A DNA stretch of 64,000 bases from Sphingomonas sp. 1F27F7B. Lineage in GTDB: Bacteria > Pseudomonadota > Alphaproteobacteria > Sphingomonadales > Sphingomonadaceae. Under the pieces are notes generated by a model that saw only the letters and a list, made by a program, of their open reading frames with translations, did no database searches and was not told the DNA's origin. Made by a program: the position numbers and the translations under genes. The stretch is from contig NZ_SCMK01000024.1 in assembly GCF_005503355.1 (NCBI RefSeq), positions 1-64,000 on the forward strand, read 5' to 3'. Below, in pieces: positions 58,358 through 64,000 of this stretch. Within the stretch, counting starts at the first letter, position 1. Each line of letters opens with the position of its first letter.

Positions 58358-58389
58358 GGCCGTTCCCACGGATAGCGATTTGTGTTTAG

Positions 58390-58425
58390 CTCCGCCCGGT
58401 CCCCAGTGGATCGGGCGGAGTTTTT
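58390..58425 (+). terminator. typA terminator whose 3' arm is the next gene's ribosome-binding site
   Basis: CTCCGCCCG pairs with CGGGCGGAG, extended by TCC/GGA, and is followed by TTTTT. The GCGGAG of the right arm lies 7 nt before the ATG at 58427, so when the hairpin forms it would hide the Shine-Dalgarno of the downstream gene. Confidence 0.65.
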
Positions 58426-58426
58426 C

Positions 58427-58987
58427 ATGTTGCTGGTCGCGCTGCTGATTGCCGCACAGGAAACGCCGGGCACGCCCGACCAGCCGAAGCAGGGCGCGGA
58501 CGGCAAGCAGAGCTGGTCGATCCTCAACGATCCCTGCGCCAGCGGCCCGCCGCGCAAGCCGGACGAGATCGTGGTCTGCGGCCAGGGTGCCGATTCCGTT
58601 CCCCGCCTGCCGCTTCCCGGCGAGCGGGGGCCGCCCGACCGGCCGATGCCGAGCAACCCGGATGTGAGCGGCATCGGCGCGCTCAACGCCTCGATCGCGC
58701 CTTGCGCCACCCGGTCGGAAGGCTGCACGACGGGCATCAACATCCTCGGCATGGGCACTGCCCTGATCCGCGGCGTGGGGAAGCTGGTCGATCCGAACAG
58801 CTGCTGCGAGGAGCCGGGCGAGGCGACCAACCCGGTCAAGCTGGTCGGCGATGCCGTCGGCGCGGTCGGGCGCAGCTTCAGGAAGAAACCCGACAAGGCC
58901 GGCCGCGTCGCCATCCCGCTCGACGACCTGGCGCCGCCCGAGCCGCGCCGGCTGCGCGATCTCGAGGTCCGCCTGCCGCTGCCTTGA
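58427..58987 (+). CDS. Hypothetical exported or membrane-anchored protein
   Basis: The 186-residue product has a short N-terminal hydrophobic segment (MLLVALLIAAQ). A Pro-rich region follows, including PRLPLPGERGPPDRPMPSNPD. Several Cys occur near the middle (NDPCASGPP, VVCGQG, CATRSEGCTT, PNSCCEEPG), which could form disulphides if exported. No domain is recognised. The ATG at 58427 sits right behind the terminator; GTG 58382 is an alternative that would extend across it. A related sphingomonad hypothetical family is possible. Confidence 0.6.
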   Translation: MLLVALLIAAQETPGTPDQPKQGADGKQSWSILNDPCASGPPRKPDEIVVCGQGADSVPRLPLPGERGPPDRPMPSNPDVSGIGALNASIAPCATRSEGCTTGINILGMGTALIRGVGKLVDPNSCCEEPGEATNPVKLVGDAVGAVGRSFRKKPDKAGRVAIPLDDLAPPEPRRLRDLEVRLPLP

Positions 58988-59044
58988 CCTTTGCTACCGG
59001 TGTCATCTAGGGTCCACTCCTGAGCGACATCGGGGGAGGATTGG

Positions 59045-59902
59045 ATGCGAGGGGCTATGTTCGCCGGTTTGGCTCTGGCGCTGTCGGCCGGCGCGGCACA
59101 GGCGCAGACCGCCCCGCAGGACCGCCCCCCGGCGGTGCCGATCAAGGCGTCGAAGATCATCCTGGTCGGCGATTCCACCACCCAGGTGTTGTCGGGCTGG
59201 GGCGGCAGCTTCTGCGCCTATCACGTCACCAGTTTCGCCGCCTGCGTGAACCTCGCCCGGGGCGGGCGCAGCACCTATAGCTACCGGGCCGAGGGCAGCT
59301 GGGACCTGGCACTGGCCGAGATGAATGCGCGCGGCTTCGCGAAGACCTGGGTGCTCATCCAGTTCGGCCATAACGACCAGCCGGGCAAGCCGGGCCGCTC
59401 GACCGATCTCGCCACCGAATTCCCGGCGAACCTGCGCCTCTATGTCCAGGAGGCCCGCGCCGCCGGCGCCGAGCCGATCCTTCTCACGCCGCTCACCCGG
59501 CGCCAGTTCAAGGCGGGCAAGCTCGAGCGCGATCTCGATCCCTGGGCGGAGGCGATCCGCAAGGTGGCGGCGGAGCTGAAGGTGCCGCTGATCGATCTCA
59601 ACCGGCGCAGCGCCGATGCGGTGGAGGCGCTGGGGCCGTCGATGGCCAACCGCTTCGCGCAGGTGCCGCCGGCCCGCGAGGTCGCCGCCGCGGCGCTTGC
59701 CGGCACCACGATCGCCAACCCGGTCGCGGCCGTCGCCCAGGCCCTGCCGCAGAACAACGCTGCGGTCGAGCCGCTGGGCGATGCCAGGCTCGCCTTCGAC
59801 TATACGCATCTCGGCCCGGTAGGCGCCGATTTCTTCTCGAAGATGGTGGCCGACGAACTGGCGGTCGCCGTGCCGGGGATGCGCCCGCTGCTGGTACCCT
59901 GA
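59045..59902 (+). CDS. GDSL/SGNH acetylesterase, rhamnogalacturonan-acetylesterase-like, exported
   Basis: The 285-residue product has a signal peptide (MFAGLALALSAGAAQAQ). An SGNH domain follows, with block I ILVGDSTTQVLSGWG (catalytic Ser), block II Gly in NLARGGRSTYSYRAEG, block III IQFGHNDQPG, and the D-x-x-H of block V in FDYTHLGPVGADFF. PILLTPLTRRQF is typical of rhamnogalacturonan acetylesterase-like enzymes that deacetylate pectin. GGGGGAGGA lies just before the ATG. Substrate is inferred from family only. Confidence 0.9.
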   Translation: MRGAMFAGLALALSAGAAQAQTAPQDRPPAVPIKASKIILVGDSTTQVLSGWGGSFCAYHVTSFAACVNLARGGRSTYSYRAEGSWDLALAEMNARGFAKTWVLIQFGHNDQPGKPGRSTDLATEFPANLRLYVQEARAAGAEPILLTPLTRRQFKAGKLERDLDPWAEAIRKVAAELKVPLIDLNRRSADAVEALGPSMANRFAQVPPAREVAAAALAGTTIANPVAAVAQALPQNNAAVEPLGDARLAFDYTHLGPVGADFFSKMVADELAVAVPGMRPLLVP

Positions 59903-59921
59903 GGCCGGCGGCGCCGCCCGA

Positions 59922-60323
59922 TCAGGCTTCGCTCAGTTCGAGCAGCACGGCCCATTCGTCGTCGCGGACGGGAGTGACCGAGAGGCGGGACTGGCGGAGC
60001 ACTTCGAGCTTCGCCAGCCGCGGTTCGGCCTTGAGCATCGCCAGGGTGACGGGTCTGGCGAGCTTGCGCACCGGCTTCACCGCGACGCTGGCCCATTTGC
60101 CGTCGTCGCCGTCGGGCTGCCAGGCGCGGGTGATCTCCATGATCCCCACTGCCGCCTTTTCGGTGTTCGAATGGTAGAAGAGCGCCTGGTCGCCCGGCTG
60201 CATTTCCTTGAGGAAGTTGCGGGCGGTGTAGTTGCGCACGCCGTTCCATTCGGTCGCGCCGTCGCGGACCAGATCGTCCCAGGAATAGGCGTCGGGTTCG
60301 GAGCGGAGGAGCCAATAGCGCAT
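59922..60323 (-). CDS. EVE domain protein
   Basis: The 133-residue product starts MRYWLLRSEPDAYSWDDLVRDGATEWNGVRNYTARNFLKEM, the hallmark of EVE proteins (PUA/YTH-related). The Trp and aromatic residues that line the pocket for modified bases are present, as is GDQALFYHSNTEKAAVGIMEI. EVE proteins bind modified nucleotides in RNA or DNA and in some settings accompany restriction systems, but no such system is seen here. It is convergent with the esterase gene. Confidence 0.92.
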   Translation of the reverse strand: MRYWLLRSEPDAYSWDDLVRDGATEWNGVRNYTARNFLKEMQPGDQALFYHSNTEKAAVGIMEITRAWQPDGDDGKWASVAVKPVRKLARPVTLAMLKAEPRLAKLEVLRQSRLSVTPVRDDEWAVLLELSEA

Positions 60324-60466
60324 GGCGCCGCCTTAACCGCCTAAACGGCTGCTTAACAACCGATTCCGAACCAGTTCAGCCGGCGGGCGTTATCTCCATG
60401 ACCTCAGCGCCGCGACTCGTCCCTCCTCGGGCGGCCGGCAGGCGCCAGCATATGAGGAGGAAAGTG

Positions 60467-60820
60467 ATGACCAATTTCGTGAAGAAGGCAGTGCTCGGCA
60501 CGGTCTTGGGCGCGACCGTGCTGGTCGCCGTCGCGCCGGCGGCCGAGGCGCAGCGCTATCGCCGCTATCGTGGCCATGACGACACCGGCACCGCGATCGT
60601 CGCGGGCATCGCCGGCCTCGCGGTTGGTGCCGCGATCGCCAGCAGCAACAACAATCGCCGCTATGATTACGACCGCCACTATTATCGCGATCATGGCTAC
60701 TATCCGACCGACGGCTATTATTATCGCGACTATTACCGCTCCTATCGCGGCTATTGCGAAGTCCGTCGGGTGTGGGATCCGTATCTCGATCGCCCGGTGC
60801 ACGTCCGCTACTGCCGCTAA
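60467..60820 (+). CDS. Small exported Tyr/Arg-rich protein
   Basis: The 117-residue product has a signal peptide (MTNFVKKAVLGTVLGATVLVAVAPAAEA). A Gly/Ala-rich stretch (TAIVAGIAGLAVGAAIASSNNN) follows, then a tail very rich in Tyr, Arg and Asp (DYDRHYYRDHGYYPTDGYYYRDYYRSYRG), with two Cys near the end. Such RYYR-rich small proteins are common in Sphingomonas as possible envelope or stress proteins. GAGGAGG lies before the ATG. The 143-bp gap upstream contains nothing else recognised. Confidence 0.8.
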   Translation: MTNFVKKAVLGTVLGATVLVAVAPAAEAQRYRRYRGHDDTGTAIVAGIAGLAVGAAIASSNNNRRYDYDRHYYRDHGYYPTDGYYYRDYYRSYRGYCEVRRVWDPYLDRPVHVRYCR

Positions 60821-60868
60821 TGGCTTCGAAGGGGTGGCACCGCGCTGCCCCTTCGTTACGCTGCGGGC

Positions 60869-62530
60869 ATGGGCACCGATTCGCACCTGCAGCTGCGGCA
60901 GCTCGCCGCCGATCCTTCCGATCCCTATCGCCGGGAAGCCCAGACCTTTCCCGAGTTGAACGACGACATGGTCGCACGCGTCGCTGCCTTTGGCAGCGTG
61001 GAGGAATGGCCCGACGGCGGTGTGCTGTTCGAGCGCGGGCAGCGCAGCGTCGATTTCTTCCTGATGCTCGACGGCACGGTCGAAGTGCTCGACGTCGATG
61101 CCAAGGGCCGCGAGCATGTCGTGCACGTCCATGGGCCCCGCCAGTTCACCGGCGAGCTGGATCTGTTCAACGACCGCAAGATCCTCGTCACTGCACGGGC
61201 TGGGCCGGGCACGCGCGTCGCCCGGGTCGAACGGCTCGCGTTCCGCCGCCTGATCGCCGCCGAGCCGGATATCGGCGAAGTGGTGATGCGCGCCTTCATC
61301 CTGCGCCGGGTGGGCATGATGCTGCACGGCGAGGCGGGCGTGGCGCTGATCGGCCCGGCCCATGGCGCGGCGACCGCGCGCATCGAGAGCTTCCTGCGCC
61401 GCAACGGCCTGCCGCACCGCCAGATCGACACCGAGACCGACGCCGATGCCGGCGGCTTCCTCGAATGCTTCCGGCTTGCCCCGGAGGACCTGCCCGTGGT
61501 GGTCGTCCGCGGCCAGACGCTGCGCCGGCCGAGCAACGGCCAGGTGGCCGATGCGCTGGGCCTCACCGTCGAACTGGATCCCGCCCATGTTCATGACGTC
61601 GCCGTGGTGGGCGGCGGCCCGGCCGGGCTCGCCTCCGCCGTCTATGCCGCCTCGGAGGGGCTCGACACGATCGTCGTCGAATCGATCGCGCCGGGCGGCC
61701 AGGCGGGGACCAGCTCCAAGATCGAGAATTATCTCGGCTTCCCCACTGGCATCTCGGGCCAGGCGCTGGCCGGGCGGGCGCAGGTGCAGGCCCAGAAGTT
61801 CGGCGCGCGCCTGCTGATCTCGCGCGATGCGGTGGGGCTCGACTGCTCGGGCACGCCGTTCACGGTGCGGCTCGACGACGGGACCGAGATCCGCTCGCGG
61901 GCCGTGGTGGTCGCCACCGGCGCCCGCTACCGCAAGCTCGATCTGCCGCGCTATGCCGAGCTGGAGGGCAACGGCATCTATTATGCCGCCACCAACATGG
62001 AAGCCGGGCTGTGCGCCGGGCAGGAAGTGGTGGTGGTAGGCGGCGGCAATTCGGCCGGGCAGGCGGCGATCTACCTCGCCCGCAGCGCCGGCCATGTCCA
62101 CATCCTGGTGCGCGGCAAGGGGCTGGCCGAGACCATGTCGCGCTATCTGATCGACCGGATCGAGGCATCGGACCGGATCACGCTGCACCCCTTCACCGAA
62201 GTGACCGAGCTGGAAGGCGAGCGGCACCTGACCGGCCTGACTTGGACCGACCGCAGGAGCGGCGAGGCGAGCCGGCGCGGGGTGGGTGCGCTGTTCGTGA
62301 TGATCGGCGCGGTGCCCTCGACCGACTGGCTGGACGGCTGCCTCGACCTGGATCCCGCCGGCTTCGTGCAGACCGGGAGCGGCGACACCTTCTTCTGCTC
62401 GTCCAGGCCGGGGATCTTCGCGGTCGGCGATGTCCGCTCGGGCTCGGTCAAGCGTGTCGCCTCGGGGGTAGGTGAGGGATCGGTCGTGGTCTCCTCGATC
62501 CACCGTTATCTTGAAAGCCTGCGCCAATAG
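60869..62530 (+). CDS. cNMP-binding/thioredoxin-reductase-like fusion flavoprotein
   Basis: The 553-residue product has a cyclic-nucleotide-binding-type beta barrel (residues 40-155, EEWPDGGVLFERGQRSVDFFLMLDGTVEVLD). A thioredoxin/UBP-like linker (165-230, GAATARIESFLRRNGLPHRQIDTETD) leads to a thioredoxin-reductase-like domain with FAD site VVGGGPAGLASAVYAA (near 246) and NAD(P) site VVVGGGNSAGQAAIYLA (near 390). The redox-active C-x-x-C between these is missing; the region reads YYAATNMEAGLC. It is therefore not a classical thioredoxin reductase; a ferredoxin-NADP-reductase-like or disulphide-independent role is more likely. RSGEASRRG-type loops vary. Cytoplasmic. Confidence 0.85.
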   Translation: MGTDSHLQLRQLAADPSDPYRREAQTFPELNDDMVARVAAFGSVEEWPDGGVLFERGQRSVDFFLMLDGTVEVLDVDAKGREHVVHVHGPRQFTGELDLFNDRKILVTARAGPGTRVARVERLAFRRLIAAEPDIGEVVMRAFILRRVGMMLHGEAGVALIGPAHGAATARIESFLRRNGLPHRQIDTETDADAGGFLECFRLAPEDLPVVVVRGQTLRRPSNGQVADALGLTVELDPAHVHDVAVVGGGPAGLASAVYAASEGLDTIVVESIAPGGQAGTSSKIENYLGFPTGISGQALAGRAQVQAQKFGARLLISRDAVGLDCSGTPFTVRLDDGTEIRSRAVVVATGARYRKLDLPRYAELEGNGIYYAATNMEAGLCAGQEVVVVGGGNSAGQAAIYLARSAGHVHILVRGKGLAETMSRYLIDRIEASDRITLHPFTEVTELEGERHLTGLTWTDRRSGEASRRGVGALFVMIGAVPSTDWLDGCLDLDPAGFVQTGSGDTFFCSSRPGIFAVGDVRSGSVKRVASGVGEGSVVVSSIHRYLESLRQ

Positions 62531-62546
62531 CGGCAAAGGGCTGGCC

Positions 62547-62819
62547 ATGAGTGACACGCCCCCGGACCGCCTGTCGGTCAACCAGAGCAGCCCCTATTTC
62601 CAGCGCGAGCTGCTGGAGCGCGGCATCGGCATCCGCTTCAAGGGTGCCGAGCGCCGCGACGTCGAGGAATATTGCATCTCCGAAGGCTGGGTCCGCGTCG
62701 CGCTCGGCAACAAGGTCGATCGCAAGGGCAACCCGCTGACCATCAAGCTGGTCGGCCCGGTCGAGGCGTGGTTCGAGCGGCCCGCCGAGGGCAGCGCGGA
62801 CGAGGGCGCCGAGAGCTGA
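62547..62819 (+). CDS. DUF3297 family protein
   Basis: The 90-residue product begins SDTPPDRLSVNQSSPYFQRELLERGIGIRFKGAERRDVEEY and continues CISEGWVRVALGNKVDRKGNPLTIKLVGPVEAWFE, which match DUF3297, a small alphaproteobacterial family of unknown function. An acidic tail follows. It lies 16 nt after the flavoprotein gene, so it may share its transcript. The next 76 bases downstream hold no gene before the repeat element. Confidence 0.9.
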   Translation: MSDTPPDRLSVNQSSPYFQRELLERGIGIRFKGAERRDVEEYCISEGWVRVALGNKVDRKGNPLTIKLVGPVEAWFERPAEGSADEGAES

Positions 62820-62895
62820 TCCTCAACCATCCGGTTGAGCGATTCATTGGCTCCGTGGAAGAGCGGCGGCAGGCGAAGCCCTGCATTCCCAGTCT

Positions 62896-63270
62896 CTAGC
62901 CCCTCCCTGGAAGGGAGGGGTTGGGGTGGGTGGACACCCGCGCGACGGCAGCGAGGATCACTTCCATCGCACCGCCGGTATTTACCAGCGCGTCATGGTT
63001 CCAGAAGCGCAGGACGGACCAGCCCTGTGCTTCGAGATAGGCGGTGCGCGTCGCATCGGCTTCGCTCTCCGCATGCTGCCCGCCATCGAGTTCGATCGCG
63101 AGTTTGAGAGTCCGGCAGACGAAATCCAGGATGTAGTGGCTCACCACCAGCTGCCGGGTGAAGCGAGGGCGGACTTGGCGTAGTTGCTGCCAGAGGGCGC
63201 GTTCGGCGTCGGTTGAATTGGTGCGTATTGTTCGCGCATTCGACCGGAGCTCTGGCGGCGTGCGTTGCAT
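62896..63270 (-). CDS. DUF559 domain protein, PD-(D/E)XK-like (Vsr-related) nuclease
   Basis: The 124-residue product is a compact DUF559 protein. DAERALWQQLRQVRPRFTRQLVVSHYILDFVCRTLKLAIELDGGQHAESEADATRTAYLEAQGWSVLRFWNHDALVN includes the putative catalytic elements of the very-short-patch-repair fold: the F-x-R-Q, Y-x-x-D-F and E-L-D-G-x-Q-H motifs. I chose the ATG at 63270 because GGGAGG lies 6 nt upstream; ATG 63288 is an alternative. The C-terminus (STHPNPSLPGRG) and stop lie in the left repeat. No nuclease activity has been shown for this copy. Confidence 0.88.
   Translation of the reverse strand: MQRTPPELRSNARTIRTNSTDAERALWQQLRQVRPRFTRQLVVSHYILDFVCRTLKLAIELDGGQHAESEADATRTAYLEAQGWSVLRFWNHDALVNTGGAMEVILAAVARVSTHPNPSLPGRG
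62899..62951 (+). repeat. Left inverted repeat of the DUF559 element
   Basis: GCCCCTCCCTGGAAGGGAGGGG, then TTGGGGTGGGTGG and CACCCGCGCGACGGCAG. On the minus strand this repeat encodes the last residues of the DUF559 protein, and its stop codon lies just outside. Confidence 0.7.
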
Positions 63271-63281
63271 GACATCCTCCC

Positions 63282-63337
63282 CTGCCATCTCGCGTGTGGC
63301 GACCCATCCCCAACCCCCTCCCTTTCAGGGAGGGGGC
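63282..63337 (-). repeat. Right inverted repeat of the DUF559 element
   Basis: Read on the minus strand: GCCCCCTCCCTGAAAGGGAGGG, then GTTGGGGATGGGTCG and CACACGCGAGATGGCAG. It lies just upstream of the DUF559 start codon, so it also forms that gene's leader, and it follows the 3' end of the upstream PEP mutase-family gene. Confidence 0.7.
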
Positions 63338-63345
63338 TTTTAGGT

Positions 63346-64000
63346 TCATCCTCCGAACGCCGCCCGGGCCGCGTCTTCGAAGGCCTTGAGCGCAGCCATG
63401 TGGGGGAAGGGGCCGTGGCTGATCCGCGCGATGCCCGTTTCCGCCACCGCCTTCGCGTCCGGCGCGCCGGGAAACGCCATGAAGTTGACCGGCAGCGGCA
63501 CGGCCTTGGCCACGCGCTCGAGCAGCGCGAGATCGGCGAGGCCGGGGACGAAGAAACCGCTCGCGCCGGCATCGGCATAGGCCTTGCCGCGCGCGATCGC
63601 GGCATCGGCCATCGCGACGTCGTGCGTGTCGCCCGGCGCGATCAGGAAGATGTCGGTGCGGGCGTTGAGGAAGAAGTCCGGGCCCACCGTCCAGCGGATC
63701 GCGGCGATGCGGGCCGCCTGTTCCTCGACGGCGTGCATGACGCGCGCCGCCCGTCCATGGCTGGCGACGATCTGGTCCTCGAAATTGCAGCCGATCGCGC
63801 CCGTGGCCGCGAGTTTCTCGACATTGGCGGCGACTGCGTCGGGATCGACCGCATAGCCGCCCTCGAAATCCACGCTCACCGGCAGCGCTACCGCCGCCAC
63901 CGTGCGCCGCGCATTGGCGAGGGCGAGGTCGAGCGGCAGCGCTTCGGCATCGTCATAGCCGTGCGCAGTGGAGACCGAGGCGCTGCCCGTGGCGATCGCC
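63346..64000 (-). CDS. Isocitrate lyase/PEP mutase family protein, 5' end outside window
   Basis: The frame is open to the window edge; 217 C-terminal residues are visible. They carry the TIM-barrel motifs of the isocitrate lyase/phosphoenolpyruvate mutase superfamily: PVSVDFEGGYAVDP (metal-binding Asp and Glu), GAIGCNFEDQIV, LNARTDIFL and ADAGASGFFVPGLAD. The isocitrate-lyase K-K-C-G-H loop is not in the visible part, so it is more like the oxaloacetate decarboxylase/PEP mutase-like subgroup. The exact reaction is not determined. Confidence 0.9.
   Translation of the reverse strand, partial: AIATGSASVSTAHGYDDAEALPLDLALANARRTVAAVALPVSVDFEGGYAVDPDAVAANVEKLAATGAIGCNFEDQIVASHGRAARVMHAVEEQAARIAAIRWTVGPDFFLNARTDIFLIAPGDTHDVAMADAAIARGKAYADAGASGFFVPGLADLALLERVAKAVPLPVNFMAFPGAPDAKAVAETGIARISHGPFPHMAALKAFEDAARAAFGG

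Larger units (their letters stand above)
62899..63337. mobile_element. Candidate DUF559-carrying inverted-repeat element
   Basis: A 439-bp unit is bounded by inverted repeats of about 53-56 bp. Each end has a palindrome (CCCTCCCT-NNAA-GGGAGGGG type), then TTGGGG(A)TGGGT, then a longer stretch: the left end reads CACCCGCGCGACGGCAG and the right end, inverted, CACACGCGAGATGGCAG, identical at 14 of 17 positions. The only gene inside is the DUF559 gene. The pair at 14017-14138 has the same palindrome-plus-tail ends facing each other. No target-site duplication is obvious. Confidence 0.6.

Noticed and set aside
1-64000. CRISPR arrays, prophage, insertion sequences, tRNA or rRNA genes
   Set aside because: No regularly spaced repeats, phage structural genes, DDE transposase genes, tRNA cloverleaf patterns or rRNA segments were recognised.

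Overview
The window reads as chromosomal DNA of a high-GC, motile alphaproteobacterium, most likely a sphingomonad (Sphingomonas or a close relative). The markers are FlbT next to fliI, a DUF1244 gene beside pyk, a GapR-type DUF2312 protein, a DUF3297 protein, the yebC-ruvC linkage, a ybgC-tolQRAB-pal operon, and very strong G/C preference at third codon positions. I saw no tRNA, rRNA, CRISPR array, prophage or classical insertion sequence.

Layout. 1-10.9 kb: the end of a TPR-like protein gene, then a flagellar block (flgE-flgK-flgL on the minus strand; flbT-fliI-fliJ and a lysozyme-like protein on the plus strand), followed by a sigma-70 family gene with a long, structured leader. 10.9-17.5 kb: GNAT acetyltransferase, cytosolic-carboxypeptidase-like M14 enzyme, DUF4136 lipoprotein, rpmJ, HAD phosphatase, a small inverted-repeat element, pyk, DUF1244 and an SGNH hydrolase. 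17.5-28.9 kb: gapR-like gene, yebC, and a ruv cluster that is split (ruvC, ruvA and ruvB separated by unrelated genes), running into ybgC-tolQ-tolR-tolA-tolB-pal with a strong terminator. 28.9-39.8 kb: serine hydrolase, an SPFH/ribbon-helix-helix operon, S1/P1 nuclease, acyltransferase, ispG, an AbrB/PIN toxin-antitoxin pair, a DMT transporter, TfoX-like protein and an odd lipoprotein. 39.8-48.5 kb: ppa, an M61 peptidase, a membrane methyltransferase, rsmE, an EF-hand protein, ubiA, pmbA and a cysQ-like phosphatase. 48.5-52.7 kb: a compositionally atypical cadherin-like lipoprotein gene that appears to have cut off a native gene, then a lipoprotein-telA-xpaC group. 52.7-64 kb: a second M61 peptidase, VOC protein, AraC regulator, FMN reductase, typA, esterase, EVE protein, a cNMP/thioredoxin-reductase-like fusion, DUF3297, a DUF559 nuclease-like gene in an inverted-repeat element, and a partial PEP mutase/isocitrate lyase family gene.

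How the genes work together. The flagellar genes supply hook, hook-junction, export ATPase and regulatory parts. RuvABC handles Holliday junctions, and ruvA has a near-consensus alphaproteobacterial LexA box. Tol-Pal links inner membrane, periplasm and outer membrane during division.

The most unusual signal is a pair of related repeat structures. At 62899-63337 a DUF559 (PD-(D/E)XK-like) gene is enclosed by inverted repeats of about 55 bp, and its stop codon abuts one repeat, which encodes its C-terminus. At 14017-14138 the same repeat ends occur in the same face-to-face arrangement with no gene inside. This resembles an autonomous element and its short non-autonomous derivative (compare RAYT/REPIN pairs), with a nuclease-like protein in place of the known REP transposase. 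The alignments were made by eye and the mobility is an inference.
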